NCBI RefSeq assembly: GCF_001884235.1
Contig: NZ_MAOI01000067.1
Coordinates: 1-64,000 of the forward strand
Reading direction: 5' to 3'
Length of the DNA: 64,000 bases
Origin: Bacillus paramycoides
Lineage (GTDB): Bacteria; Bacillota; Bacilli; Bacillales; Bacillaceae_G
Every line of letters starts with the position of its first letter. Position 1 is the first letter of the stretch. Below, in pieces: positions 54,684 through 64,000 of the stretch. The notes under the pieces are model-generated. The model did not search any database and was not told the origin of the DNA. It was given only the letters and a program-made list of their open reading frames with translations. A program made the translations under genes and the position numbers.

Positions 54684-56756
54684 ATGAAACAAAAGGTGTT
54701 AATTGTTGGAGCGGGTGAAGGTGGAAGTACACTGCTTAGTCTGTTACAAAATTCGAATATATTTCAAATTATAGGGGTTATTGATATTAATCCAATAGCG
54801 AAAGGATTAGAAATTGCTAAGGAATATGGAATTCCGATTGATGATAGTGTAACCCCGTTTCTTTCTATGCATATTGATGTAATGTTTGATATGACAGGTG
54901 ACTATGATTTACATAAGGTTTTATGGGAGGTTAAGCATAAAGATACTCTTCTTATACCAGGGGATATTGCAAAAATTGTTACGAGATTAGCGCATGAGAA
55001 GGAAGAATTAATTGGGAAGCTGGAAGAACAGACGCAACAAGGGGATTTGATTTTAAATTCTACACATGACGGTATGATTGTTATAGATCGAGAGGGACAA
55101 GTTCGTCTGTTTAATAAAAGTGCAGAGCGTATTATCGGATATAAAAAAGAAGAAGCGATAGGGAAATATATTTTAGAAGTCATTCCAACGAGTAAGTTAC
55201 TGCGCATTATACGTACGAAACAAATAGAAGTGAATTATGAACTGACGCTAGAGAATGAAAAGAAAATTATTACAACGCGTATACCAATATTAAAAGAAGA
55301 TGGAGAGGTTCAAGGGGCATTTGCGATTTTTAAAGACATTACAGAAGTTGTAGATTTAGCGGAAGAAGTTACAGACTTAAAAGAAATTCAAACGCTCCTT
55401 GAGGCAATTATCAACTCATCTGAGGAAGCGATTTCGGTTGTTGATGAGAAAGGAAGAGGGCTCGTTATAAACCCTGCTTATACGAAGTTAACTGGTTTGA
55501 CAGAAGAGGATATTATAGGGAAGCCGGCTACAACTGATATTGTAGAAGGTGAAAGTATGCATATGAAAGTACTTCGGACACGCCGAGCGGTACGAGGAAT
55601 ACATATGAAGATTGGGCAAAAAAAGCGGGATGTAATTGTAAACGTAGCACCGGTTATTGTTGATGGAATATTGAAAGGAAGCGTCGGGGTAATTCGTGAC
55701 GTATCAGAAATTCAAAAATTAACAAATGAATTGAATAGGGCAAGACAAATTATTCGAACATTAGAAGCGAAATATTCATTTGATGATATTGTTGGCGATT
55801 CAGATGAAACGACGGCGGCTATTGAACAAGCGAAGCTTGGAGCGAATACACCAGCAACGGTATTGCTACGCGGAGAATCTGGGACAGGTAAAGAATTATT
55901 TGCGCATGCGATCCATAATGGAAGTAATCGGAAATATAATAAGTTCGTCCGTGTAAACTGTGCGGCTATTTCGGAAACGTTGTTAGAAAGTGAATTATTC
56001 GGTTATGAGGAAGGTGCGTTCTCTGGAGCGAAAAGAGGCGGTAAACGAGGTTTCTTTGAAGAAGCGAACAATGGAAGTATATTTTTAGATGAAATTGGAG
56101 AGTTATCTGCGAATACGCAAGCGAAGCTCCTTCGTGTACTGCAGGAAAAGGAGATTGTGAAAGTAGGAGGAACGAAAGCGATACCTATTAATGTCCGAGT
56201 GATTGCGGCGACGCATGTGAATTTAGAAAAAGCGATTTTAGAAGGGAAGTTCAGAGAGGACTTATATTATCGTTTGAATAAAATCCCAATTCAAATTCCT
56301 TCCCTTCGTCAGCGCAAAGGAGACATACCAGCGATTGCAGAAAGGTTAATTCAAAAAATTAACCAAGATTATGGCCGGAATGTAGAAGGGCTCACCGATG
56401 CAGCCGTTTCGTATTTACAATCATATGAATGGCCAGGAAATGTTAGGGAACTTGAAAATATTTTAGGACGAGCTATTATCTTTATGAATTATAACGAGAT
56501 ATATATTGATGTGCATCATTTACCGCCTTTACATAAAGAAGAACAAGTAGAGACGAAACAAAATAATTTATTACCTGAATTAGAAGAGAAGGCCCTTGAA
56601 CACCTAGTGACAGAATTTGAGGGGAATATTATCCATGAATATTTGGAGAAATTTGATGGGAACAAAACGAAGACTGCAAAAGCGTTAGGGATTTCGGTTC
56701 GAAACGTATATTACAAGTTAGAAAAGTACAACCATGCAAAAAATAGCATGCAATAA
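54684..56756 (+). CDS. bkdR: Sigma-54-dependent activator BkdR
   Basis: This 690-residue enhancer-binding protein has an N-terminal Rossmann-like region ([18 protein letters not shown], residues 1-105). Two PAS domains follow (about 118-225 and 235-345), then an AAA+ domain (Walker A GESGTGKE at 397-404, Walker [10 protein letters not shown]) and a C-terminal Fis-type HTH ([21 protein letters not shown]). The loop that contacts sigma-54 reads GAFSGA (444-449) rather than GAFTGA. It activates the downstream bkd operon, whose -24/-12 promoter is visible at 56891. Confidence 0.95.
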   Translation: MKQKVLIVGAGEGGSTLLSLLQNSNIFQIIGVIDINPIAKGLEIAKEYGIPIDDSVTPFLSMHIDVMFDMTGDYDLHKVLWEVKHKDTLLIPGDIAKIVTRLAHEKEELIGKLEEQTQQGDLILNSTHDGMIVIDREGQVRLFNKSAERIIGYKKEEAIGKYILEVIPTSKLLRIIRTKQIEVNYELTLENEKKIITTRIPILKEDGEVQGAFAIFKDITEVVDLAEEVTDLKEIQTLLEAIINSSEEAISVVDEKGRGLVINPAYTKLTGLTEEDIIGKPATTDIVEGESMHMKVLRTRRAVRGIHMKIGQKKRDVIVNVAPVIVDGILKGSVGVIRDVSEIQKLTNELNRARQIIRTLEAKYSFDDIVGDSDETTAAIEQAKLGANTPATVLLRGESGTGKELFAHAIHNGSNRKYNKFVRVNCAAISETLLESELFGYEEGAFSGAKRGGKRGFFEEANNGSIFLDEIGELSANTQAKLLRVLQEKEIVKVGGTKAIPINVRVIAATHVNLEKAILEGKFREDLYYRLNKIPIQIPSLRQRKGDIPAIAERLIQKINQDYGRNVEGLTDAAVSYLQSYEWPGNVRELENILGRAIIFMNYNEIYIDVHHLPPLHKEEQVETKQNNLLPELEEKALEHLVTEFEGNIIHEYLEKFDGNKTKTAKALGISVRNVYYKLEKYNHAKNSMQ

Positions 56757-56783
56757 ATTGCGTACCGTGCAATTTATTGCATG
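56747..56783. promoter_or_regulatory. Probable BkdR enhancer (upstream activating sequence)
   Basis: CATGCAATAAATTGC and its exact reverse complement flank a 7-base spacer (GTACCGT). This perfect 15-bp inverted repeat overlaps the bkdR stop codon and lies 108 bp upstream of the -24 element. No T-run follows, which argues against a simple terminator. Confidence 0.7.
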
Positions 56784-56890
56784 GTATACAAGAAGTGACA
56801 AAATGAGACACAATATTCCGTTTTTTTAAAAGTATTGATTTTACTGCATTTTGAATGCGTTTTCATTATTGGTAAGACCACTTTTAAAAG

Positions 56891-56907
56891 TTGGCACGGT
56901 ATTTGCT
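56891..56907 (+). promoter_or_regulatory. Sigma-54 (SigL) -24/-12 promoter of the bkd operon
   Basis: TTGGCACGGTATTTGCT matches the TTGGCAC-N5-TTGCT consensus exactly. It lies 43 bp upstream of the ptb start codon. Confidence 0.92.
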
Positions 56908-56950
56908 TAATAAATAGGCGAGGGACGACGGAAAGGGTTGATTACAAAAT

Positions 56951-57850
56951 ATGAAGTTAGAACACTTAATTGATCAAGCAGTAGGACAGCCTAAAAAAAC
57001 TGTAGCTGTAGCAGTAGCTGAAGATCATGAAGTAATTGAAGCTGTAGCGAAAGCAATTAAATTACAGCTAGCTCAATTTCGTCTATATGGAAATCAAGAG
57101 AAAATAATGGGGATGCTACAAGAACATGGTTTACAAACTTCAGAACATATTGAAGTGATTGCAGCAGAATCAAGTGCTGAGGCTGCAGAACTTTCTGTTA
57201 AAGCTGTGAGAAACGGTGAAGCAGATGTACTTATGAAGGGTAACATCCCAACAGCGAATATTTTGAAGGCTGTGTTAAATAAAGAGTGGGGGCTACGTAA
57301 AGGTAGCGTACTTTCACATGTAGCAGCATTTGAAGTTCCAAACTATAATCGTCTTATTTTCGTTACGGATGCAGCGATGAACATCGCACCTGACGTAACA
57401 CAAAAAGCTGCTATTACACAAAATACTGTAGAAGTTGCCCGGGCAATAGGAATTGAGTTGCCAAAAGTGGCACCAATCGCAGCAGTAGAGGTTGTGAATC
57501 CAGCGATGCAGGCGACAATTGATGCAGCGATGTTAACACAAATGAATCGCCGCGGACAAATCAAAAATTGTATCGTTGATGGACCACTTGCTTTAGATAA
57601 TGCAGTATCACAAATTGCAGCAGAACATAAAGGCATAGTAAGTGATGTAGCAGGTAAGGCAGACATTTTACTCGTCCCAACGATTGAAGCTGGAAATGTG
57701 CTATATAAATCACTCGTTTACTTTGCAGATGCAAAAGTAGGAGCAATGATTGCTGGCGCAAAAGCACCGATTGTTTTAACATCTCGTGCTGATTCAGCAG
57801 AAACAAAAGTATATTCATTAGCATTGGCAGTTGCGACTGCTTCAAAATAA
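56951..57850 (+). CDS. ptb: Phosphate butyryltransferase
   Basis: This 299-residue enzyme interconverts branched-chain acyl-CoA or butyryl-CoA and the acyl phosphate. The phosphotransacetylase-type fold is clear (ADVLMKGNIPTANILKAVL, FVTDAAMNIAPD, DGPLALDNAVS, GNVLYKSLVYF). It is the first gene of the sigma-54-controlled bkd operon. The AAAGGG ribosome site is somewhat distant from the ATG. Confidence 0.94.
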   Translation: MKLEHLIDQAVGQPKKTVAVAVAEDHEVIEAVAKAIKLQLAQFRLYGNQEKIMGMLQEHGLQTSEHIEVIAAESSAEAAELSVKAVRNGEADVLMKGNIPTANILKAVLNKEWGLRKGSVLSHVAAFEVPNYNRLIFVTDAAMNIAPDVTQKAAITQNTVEVARAIGIELPKVAPIAAVEVVNPAMQATIDAAMLTQMNRRGQIKNCIVDGPLALDNAVSQIAAEHKGIVSDVAGKADILLVPTIEAGNVLYKSLVYFADAKVGAMIAGAKAPIVLTSRADSAETKVYSLALAVATASK

Positions 57851-57884
57851 ACCAAAAAGGGTAAAACATTAGGGGGAAACGACA

Positions 57885-58985
57885 ATGACATTAGAAATCT
57901 TCGAATACTTAGAAAAATATGATTATGAGCAAGTGGTATTTTGTCAAGATAAAGAATCTGGTTTAAAAGCAATCATTGCAATTCATGATACAACACTTGG
58001 ACCAGCTCTTGGTGGAACAAGAATGTGGACATATGATTCTGAAGAAGCGGCGATTGAAGATGCATTGCGTCTTGCAAAAGGGATGACATACAAAAATGCA
58101 GCAGCTGGTTTAAACTTAGGTGGTGCAAAAACAGTAATTATCGGTGATCCACGTAAAGATAAAAGCGAAGCAATGTTCCGTGCATTAGGACGCTACATTC
58201 AAGGACTAAACGGACGTTACATTACAGCTGAAGATGTTGGTACAACAGTAGATGATATGGATATTATCCATGAAGAAACTGACTTTGTAACAGGTATTTC
58301 ACCATCATTCGGTTCTTCTGGTAATCCATCTCCAGTAACTGCATACGGCGTTTACCGTGGTATGAAGGCAGCTGCAAAAGAAGCGTTCGGTACAGATAAC
58401 CTAGAAGGAAAAGTAATTGCGGTTCAAGGCGTTGGTAACGTAGCATATCACCTATGCAAACATTTACACGCTGAAGGAGCAAAATTAATCGTAACAGATA
58501 TTAATAAAGAAGCTGTACAACGTGCAGTAGAAGAATTCGGTGCATCAGCAGTTGAACCAAATGAAATTTACGGTGTTGAATGTGATATTTATGCACCATG
58601 TGCATTAGGCGCAACGGTTAATGATGAAACTATTCCACAACTTAAAGCAAAAGTAATCGCAGGTTCTGCAAATAACCAATTAAAAGAAGATCGTCACGGT
58701 GACATCATTCATGAAATGGGTATTGTATACGCACCAGACTATGTTATTAATGCAGGTGGCGTAATTAACGTAGCAGACGAATTATATGGATACAATAGAG
58801 AACGTGCACTAAAACGTGTTGAGTCTATTTATGACACAATTGCAAAAGTAATCGAAATTTCAAAACGCGATGGCGTAGCAACTTATGTAGCAGCAGATCG
58901 TCTAGCTGAAGAGCGCATTGCAAGTTTGAAAAACACTCGTAGCACATACTTACGCAACGGTCACGACATTATTAGCCGTCGCTAA
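57885..58985 (+). CDS. bcd: Leucine dehydrogenase
   Basis: This 366-residue NAD-dependent enzyme deaminates leucine, valine and isoleucine to 2-oxoacids, the substrates of the Bkd complex. [10 protein letters not shown] carries substrate residues, the catalytic Lys is in the [21 protein letters not shown] region, and the NAD fold is [14 protein letters not shown]. An AGGGGGAAACGA site precedes it. The 87-bp gap to buk holds a structured hairpin. Confidence 0.96.
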   Translation: MTLEIFEYLEKYDYEQVVFCQDKESGLKAIIAIHDTTLGPALGGTRMWTYDSEEAAIEDALRLAKGMTYKNAAAGLNLGGAKTVIIGDPRKDKSEAMFRALGRYIQGLNGRYITAEDVGTTVDDMDIIHEETDFVTGISPSFGSSGNPSPVTAYGVYRGMKAAAKEAFGTDNLEGKVIAVQGVGNVAYHLCKHLHAEGAKLIVTDINKEAVQRAVEEFGASAVEPNEIYGVECDIYAPCALGATVNDETIPQLKAKVIAGSANNQLKEDRHGDIIHEMGIVYAPDYVINAGGVINVADELYGYNRERALKRVESIYDTIAKVIEISKRDGVATYVAADRLAEERIASLKNTRSTYLRNGHDIISRR

Positions 58986-59006
58986 TTATTCATATAAAAC
59001 TTTTAC

Positions 59007-59047
59007 AAAAGGTGTGGTTACCTCTCATGAGGTTTCCACTTCCTTTT
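59007..59047 (+). other. Three-part hairpin between bcd and buk
   Basis: AAAAGG, GTGG and ACCTC pair in order with GAGGT, CCAC and CCTTTT around a TCAT tetraloop, with small internal loops. It could be a processing site, mRNA stabiliser or partial terminator within the operon. Confidence 0.5.
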
Positions 59048-59072
59048 GAATTTATTAGTGGAGGTAGCAACA

Positions 59073-60176
59073 TTGTCCTTAAATCGAATTCTTGTTATTA
59101 ATCCGGGTAGTACATCCACAAAAATTGGTGTTTTTGATAATGAAAGACCCGTTTTAGAAGAAACAATTCGTCATGACGAAGAACAGATTGGAAAATATAA
59201 GCGAATCATTGATCAATATGAGTTTCGAAAAGAAACGATTTTAGAAGTTCTACATTCTCACGGTATTAACATTTCAAAATTGAACGCTGTTTGTGGGCGT
59301 GGTGGATTACTTCGTCCAATCGAAGGTGGAACGTATACAGTAAACGATGCGATGTTAGAAGATTTGAAAAATGGGTTTAGTGGTCATCATGCTTCAAACC
59401 TTGGAGGCATTTTAGCATATGAAATTGCTTCTGGATTAAATATTCCGGCATTCATTGTAGATCCTGTTGTTGTAGATGAAATGGAGCCGATTGCTCGCAT
59501 AAGCGGTATTGCTGGTATGGAACGTAAAAGTATTTTCCATGCATTAAATCAAAAAGCGGTTGCTCGTAAAGTGGCTGAACAATTAAACCACAAATACGAG
59601 GATTTAAATTTATTAGTTACACATATGGGTGGCGGCATTACAGTTGGTGCTCATAAAAAAGGAAAAGTTATTGATGTTAATAATGGCTTAAACGGAGAAG
59701 GACCATTTAGTCCAGAGCGTGCTGGTACAGTACCAGTAGGACAACTAGTTGAAATGTGTTTCTCTGGCGAGTATTATCGTGACGAAATGGTTAAAAAGCT
59801 TGTCGGACAAGGTGGACTTGTAAGTCTAATCGGCACAAATGATGCGATTAAAGTAGAACAAATGGTTGAAAAAGGCGATCCTGAAGCAACTCTTATTTAT
59901 AAAGCAATGGCATATCAAGTTGCAAAAGAGATTGGCGGAGCTAGCGCTGTACTTCACGGGAAAATCGATGCAATCGTATTAACTGGTGGACTTGCATACA
60001 GTAAAATTCTTGTCGATGAAATAAAAGAACGAGTAGATTGGATTGCAGATGTTATCGTACATCCAGGAGAAGATGAATTACAAGCATTAGCAGAAGGAGC
60101 ACTTCGTGTATTACGTGAAGAAGAAGCTCCAAAAGAATATGTTGTACGTGAAAAAGAAACGGTAGCTAGGGGTTGA
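59073..60176 (+). CDS. buk: Butyrate kinase
   Basis: This 367-residue acetokinase-family enzyme makes ATP and the free acid from the acyl phosphate produced by Ptb, or runs in reverse. [12 protein letters not shown] is the N-terminal phosphate-binding signature, and [12 protein letters not shown] is the second. The TTG at 59073 lies 8 nt after GGAGG. An upstream TTG at 59046 is before that site. It is followed by lpdV after 4 nt. Confidence 0.94.
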   Translation: MSLNRILVINPGSTSTKIGVFDNERPVLEETIRHDEEQIGKYKRIIDQYEFRKETILEVLHSHGINISKLNAVCGRGGLLRPIEGGTYTVNDAMLEDLKNGFSGHHASNLGGILAYEIASGLNIPAFIVDPVVVDEMEPIARISGIAGMERKSIFHALNQKAVARKVAEQLNHKYEDLNLLVTHMGGGITVGAHKKGKVIDVNNGLNGEGPFSPERAGTVPVGQLVEMCFSGEYYRDEMVKKLVGQGGLVSLIGTNDAIKVEQMVEKGDPEATLIYKAMAYQVAKEIGGASAVLHGKIDAIVLTGGLAYSKILVDEIKERVDWIADVIVHPGEDELQALAEGALRVLREEEAPKEYVVREKETVARG

Positions 60177-60180
60177 GATA

Positions 60181-61602
60181 ATGGCAAAAGAATATGATTT
60201 AGTCATCGTTGGCGGCGGTACTGGTGGATATGTTGCTGCTATTCGTGCATCACAACTAGGTTTAAAAACTGCACTTGTTGAAAAAGAAAATCTTGGTGGT
60301 ACTTGTTTACACAAAGGATGTATTCCTAGTAAAGCTCTTTTACGTAGTGCGGAAGTATACGCAACTGCTAAAAAAAGCGAAGAGTTCGGAGTTATTGCAA
60401 GTAATGTAGAACTAAACTTTGCGAAAGTACAAGAGCGTAAAGAGAAGATTGTAACGCAGCTTCATAAAGGCGTTCAACATTTAATGAAACAAGGTAAAAT
60501 TGATGTGTTTGAAGGTATTGGCCGTATTCTTGGCCCATCTATTTTCTCTCCGATGCCAGGGACAATTTCAGTTGAACTTGCAAGTGGAGAAGAAAATGAA
60601 ATGTTAATTCCAAAAAATGTACTTGTTGCAACAGGTTCTCGTCCAAATTCATTACCAGGATTAGAGTTAGACGGAGAGTATGTAATGTCTTCAGATCATG
60701 CCCTAAAAATGGAAACGCTTCCTAGTTCAATCATTATCGTGGGTGGCGGTGTAATCGGTATTGAGTGGGCATCTATGCTTGCTGACTTCGGTGTAGAAGT
60801 TACAGTATTAGAGTATGCGAAAACTATATTACCACTAGAAGACAATGACGTTTCAAAAGAAATGCAACGTCTATTCAAGAAAAAAGGTATTAAAGTGGTA
60901 ACTGGTGCAAAAGTATTACCAGAAACATTGGTAAAAGATAATGGAGTAACAATTCAAGCTGAACATAACGGTGAGAATAAAGAATTTAAAGCAGAAAAAA
61001 TGCTTGTATCTGTAGGAAGACAAGCGAATACGCAAAACATTGGTTTAGAGAATACTGATATCGTTGTGGAAAAAGGATACATTCAAACAAATGAGTTTTA
61101 TCAAACGAAAGAATCTCATATTTACGCAATTGGAGATGTAATCGGTGGCTTGCAACTTGCTCACGTTGCTTCTCATGAAGGAATTGTTGCAGTAGAACAT
61201 ATTGCAGGTAAAGAAGTTACACCAATTGATTATTCGATGGTATCAAAATGCGTATATAGCAGTCCAGAAGTTGCTTCTGTCGGCTTAACAGAACAAGAAG
61301 CGAAAGAAAAAGGCTATAAGTTAAAAGTAGGTAAGTTCTCATTCCGTGCAATCGGAAAGGCACTTGTATACGGAGAATCAGATGGTTTTGTAAAACTTGT
61401 AGTCGATGAAGAAACAAATGACATTCTTGGTGTTCATATGATCGGGCCACATGTAACAGATATGATTTCTGAAGCTGGTCTTGCAAGAGTACTTGATGCA
61501 ACACCTTGGGAAGTAGCACATACAATTCATCCGCATCCATCATTATCTGAAGCGATTGGTGAAGCAGCACTAGCTGTAGATGGAAAAGCGTTACACGCAT
61601 AA
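60181..61602 (+). CDS. lpdV: Dihydrolipoyl dehydrogenase (E3) of the branched-chain complex
   Basis: This 473-residue FAD disulfide oxidoreductase reoxidises the lipoyl arm of BkdB. FAD motif YDLVIVGGGTGGYVAA is at the N terminus, and the redox disulfide is in GGTCLHKGCIPSKA. The NAD motif is SIIIVGGGVIGIEWASML, and the catalytic His is in HTIHPHPSLSEA near the C terminus. Also called bfmBC in B. subtilis. It is translationally close to buk. Confidence 0.95.
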   Translation: MAKEYDLVIVGGGTGGYVAAIRASQLGLKTALVEKENLGGTCLHKGCIPSKALLRSAEVYATAKKSEEFGVIASNVELNFAKVQERKEKIVTQLHKGVQHLMKQGKIDVFEGIGRILGPSIFSPMPGTISVELASGEENEMLIPKNVLVATGSRPNSLPGLELDGEYVMSSDHALKMETLPSSIIIVGGGVIGIEWASMLADFGVEVTVLEYAKTILPLEDNDVSKEMQRLFKKKGIKVVTGAKVLPETLVKDNGVTIQAEHNGENKEFKAEKMLVSVGRQANTQNIGLENTDIVVEKGYIQTNEFYQTKESHIYAIGDVIGGLQLAHVASHEGIVAVEHIAGKEVTPIDYSMVSKCVYSSPEVASVGLTEQEAKEKGYKLKVGKFSFRAIGKALVYGESDGFVKLVVDEETNDILGVHMIGPHVTDMISEAGLARVLDATPWEVAHTIHPHPSLSEAIGEAALAVDGKALHA

Positions 61603-61629
61603 AAATGTGGATTTAGGAGGTTATGAAAA

Positions 61630-62631
61630 ATGGCAGAAGTAAAAGAAAAGCGCCATGAAGAGCTTGGCTTAAATGATGAGCAAGTATTAGAAATGTACCG
61701 TACGATGTTACTTGCACGTAAAATCGACGAACGTATGTGGTTATTAAACCGTGCAGGTAAAATTCCATTCGTAATTTCTTGTCAAGGACAAGAGGCTGCA
61801 CAAGTTGGAGCAGCGTTCGCTCTTGATAGAGAGAAAGATTATGCATTACCATACTACCGTGATATGGGTGTTGTACTAGCATTTGGTATGACAGCTAAAG
61901 AGCTTATGTTATCTGGTTTCGCGAAAGCTGGAGATCCAAACTCTGGTGGTCGTCAAATGCCTGGTCACTTCGGTCAAAAGAAAAATCGTATTGTTACAGG
62001 TTCATCTCCAGTAACAACACAAGTACCGCATGCAGTTGGTATTGCGTTAGCTGGAAAAATGGAGAAGAAAGATTTAGTAACGTTCGTTACATTCGGAGAA
62101 GGCTCTTCAAACCAAGGTGATTTCCATGAAGGTGCGAACTTTGCTGGCGTACACAAACTACCTGTTATTTTCATGTGTGAAAATAATAAATACGCAATCT
62201 CTATTCCAGTTGAAAAACAATTAGCATGTAAAAATGTATCAGACCGTGCAATTGGATATGGTATGCCTGGATACACAGTAGACGGAAACGATCCACTTGC
62301 AGTATATAAAGCAGTAAAAGAGGCAGCAGACCGCGGTCGCCGTGGTGAAGGCCCAACTCTAATCGAAACAGTATCATATCGTTTAACAGCACATTCTAGT
62401 GACGATGATGATCGTGTTTATCGTGATAAAGAAGAAGTAGAAGAAGCGAAGAAAAATGATTCAATTATAACATTTGCTGCTTATTTAAAAGAAGTTGGCG
62501 TGTTAACTGAGGAATCTGAGAAACAAATGTTAGATGAAATTATGCATATCGTAAACGAAGCAACAGAATATGCAGAAAATGCTCCGTATGCAGCACCTGA
62601 AGATGCATTGAAGCACGTATACGCAGAATAG
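61630..62631 (+). CDS. bkdAA: Branched-chain 2-oxoacid dehydrogenase E1 alpha
   Basis: This 333-residue E1 alpha subunit binds thiamine diphosphate. The ThDP motif is visible in [53 protein letters not shown] and the phosphorylation-loop-like [18 protein letters not shown] are typical of the family. With BkdAB it decarboxylates 2-oxoacids from Leu, Ile and Val. An AGGAGG site precedes it. Confidence 0.95.
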   Translation: [333 protein letters not shown]

Positions 62632-62644
62632 GGGGGAACGTTTC

Positions 62645-63628
62645 ATGGCTGTAATGTCTTATATTGATGCTATTACATTAGCAATGCGCGAGGAAATGGA
62701 ACGCGATGAGAAAGTATTCGTTTTAGGTGAAGATGTTGGTAAAAAAGGTGGCGTATTTAAAGCGACACACGGATTATATGATCAATTTGGTGAAGATCGT
62801 GCGTTAGATACACCACTTGCAGAATCAGCAATCGCTGGGGTAGCAATTGGTGCAGCAATGTATGGTATGCGTCCAATCGCTGAAATGCAGTTTGCTGATT
62901 TCATCATGCCAGCAGTAAACCAAATTGTTTCTGAGGCAGCAAAAATTCGTTATCGTTCTAACAATGATTGGACTTGTCCAATTACAGTTCGTGCGCCATT
63001 TGGTGGCGGTGTTCACGGTGCATTGTATCATTCACAATCTGTAGAAGCGATGTTTGCAAACCAACCAGGTTTAAAAATTGTTATCCCTTCTACACCATAT
63101 GATGCAAAAGGTTTATTAAAAGCAGCAATTCGTGATGAAGATCCAGTATTATTCTTTGAGCATAAACGTGCATATCGCTTAATTAAAGGTGAAGTGCCAG
63201 AAGATGATTACGTATTACCAATCGGAAAAGCAGATGTAAAACGTGAAGGTGATGACATTACTGTTATCACATACGGATTATGTGTCCACTTTGCTCTTCA
63301 AGCAGCTGAGAAATTAGCGCAAGATGGCATCTCTGCACACATTCTTGATTTACGTACTGTATATCCATTAGATAAAGAAGCAATTATCGAAGCTGCTTCA
63401 AAAACTGGTAAAGTTCTTCTTGTAACAGAAGACAATAAAGAAGGAAGCATTATGAGTGAAGTGGCAGCAATTATCGCTGAAAACTGTCTGTTTGATTTAG
63501 ATGCACCAATTGCACGTCTTGCAGGCCCAGACGTTCCAGCAATGCCATATGCACCAACAATGGAAAAATTCTTTATGGTAAATCCAGATAAAGTTGAAAA
63601 AGCAATGCGTGAACTTGCGGAATTTTAA
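62645..63628 (+). CDS. bkdAB: Branched-chain 2-oxoacid dehydrogenase E1 beta
   Basis: This 327-residue E1 beta subunit contains FVLGEDVGKKGGVFKATHGL, DTPLAESAIAGVAIGAAMYG, MQFADFIMPAVNQIVSEAAK and a C-terminal transketolase domain. It pairs with BkdAA in an alpha2-beta2 E1. An AGGGGGGAACG site precedes the ATG, 13 nt after bkdAA. Confidence 0.95.
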   Translation: MAVMSYIDAITLAMREEMERDEKVFVLGEDVGKKGGVFKATHGLYDQFGEDRALDTPLAESAIAGVAIGAAMYGMRPIAEMQFADFIMPAVNQIVSEAAKIRYRSNNDWTCPITVRAPFGGGVHGALYHSQSVEAMFANQPGLKIVIPSTPYDAKGLLKAAIRDEDPVLFFEHKRAYRLIKGEVPEDDYVLPIGKADVKREGDDITVITYGLCVHFALQAAEKLAQDGISAHILDLRTVYPLDKEAIIEAASKTGKVLLVTEDNKEGSIMSEVAAIIAENCLFDLDAPIARLAGPDVPAMPYAPTMEKFFMVNPDKVEKAMRELAEF

Positions 63629-63643
63629 TCGGGGGGACTATAC

Positions 63644-64000
63644 ATGGCTGTAGAAAATATTACAATGCCTCAGCTCGGGGAGAGCGTTACAGAGGGTACA
63701 ATTAGTAAATGGCTCGTTAATGTTGGCGATCATGTGAACAAATATGATCCACTTGCAGAGGTAATGACAGATAAAGTAAATGCAGAAGTACCATCTTCTT
63801 TCACTGGTATTGTGAAGGAGTTAATAGCTGGTGAAGGTGATACGTTAGCTGTAGGTGAAGTTGTTTGTGTCATTCAAGTAGAAGGCGCAGATGAAGTAGC
63901 GGCAACAGCTGTAGAGGAAAAAACGAAAGAAGAACCAAAAGCAGAAGTAACTACATCTGAAAAAGCACCGAAAGTAAAACAACCAACTGATGGAAAACCA
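63644..64000 (+). CDS. bkdB: Branched-chain 2-oxoacid dehydrogenase E2 (partial, runs off the edge)
   Basis: The first 119 codons of the lipoamide acyltransferase are present. The lipoyl domain starts MAVENITMPQLGESVTEGTI, and the lipoylated Lys is in EVMTDKVNAEVPS. An Ala/Glu/Lys-rich linker begins at about residue 85. The E1-binding and catalytic domains lie past the window. GGGGGGAC precedes the ATG. Lipoylation would depend on LipM at 22 kb and downstream steps. Confidence 0.93.
   Translation, partial: MAVENITMPQLGESVTEGTISKWLVNVGDHVNKYDPLAEVMTDKVNAEVPSSFTGIVKELIAGEGDTLAVGEVVCVIQVEGADEVAATAVEEKTKEEPKAEVTTSEKAPKVKQPTDGKP

Noticed and set aside
57343-57972. Several minus-strand frames inside ptb
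   Set aside because: They are antisense shadows of a well-conserved gene, without ribosome sites.

Overview
This 64 kb window is chromosomal DNA from a low-GC, endospore-forming Firmicute. Gene order and protein sequences point to the Bacillus cereus group. Evidence includes comG competence genes, spoIIIA, spoIVB and spo0A, a 216-residue prolyl 4-hydroxylase of the type studied in B. anthracis, and a bcr1-like repeat with TTTAT direct repeats, which is known from this group. The P4H differs at many positions from the B. anthracis protein as I remember it, so another lineage of the group is more likely. The window is mainly core genome. I see no prophage, IS element, CRISPR array, rRNA or tRNA.

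1-12.6 kb: a cystine symporter, a DUF2626 protein and a Cys-rich HTH regulator (minus strand), the seven-gene comG operon, P4H, aroK, yqzE, several small proteins, and yqhG plus an SNF2 helicase (minus strand). 12.6-24 kb: the glycine cleavage operon gcvT-gcvPA-gcvPB, a cluster of very small membrane proteins, a paired SMR efflux system with its TetR regulator, a LacI-family regulator, a lipoprotein, yqhL, the octanoyltransferase lipM (which starts lipoylation on GcvH) and an unrecognised proline-rich protein. 24-31 kb: a decayed spore photoproduct lyase gene, mntR, a HAD phosphatase, yqhP, yqhQ, yqhR, aroQ, yqhT, efp and a bcr1-like repeat.

31.5-44 kb: yqhV and the eight-gene spoIIIA operon (forespore-mother cell channel), accB-accC-yqhY (fatty acid synthesis), then nusB-folD-xseA-xseB-ispA. 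44-52 kb: dxs, yqxC, ahrC, recN, spoIVB and spo0A. 52-64 kb: small proteins, a glycerophosphodiester phosphodiesterase, and the sigma-54-dependent bkd system (bkdR, then ptb-bcd-buk-lpdV-bkdAA-bkdAB-bkdB), which converts branched-chain amino acids to acyl-CoA primers. bkdB runs off the right edge.

The most notable points are: a splB gene that appears to have lost its radical-SAM core by an internal in-frame deletion and is also frameshifted at its 3' end; spoIIIAD with no ATG, GTG or TTG start where its conserved N terminus requires one; a repeated 16-bp operator at both tetR and the SMR pair; a full-consensus cre site directly before an unknown 75-residue gene; a perfect 15-bp inverted repeat about 110 bp upstream of the sigma-54 promoter of the bkd operon; and bcr1-like pieces whose terminal ATAAA supplies or overlaps gene stop codons. 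I did not find a convincing new multi-gene system.
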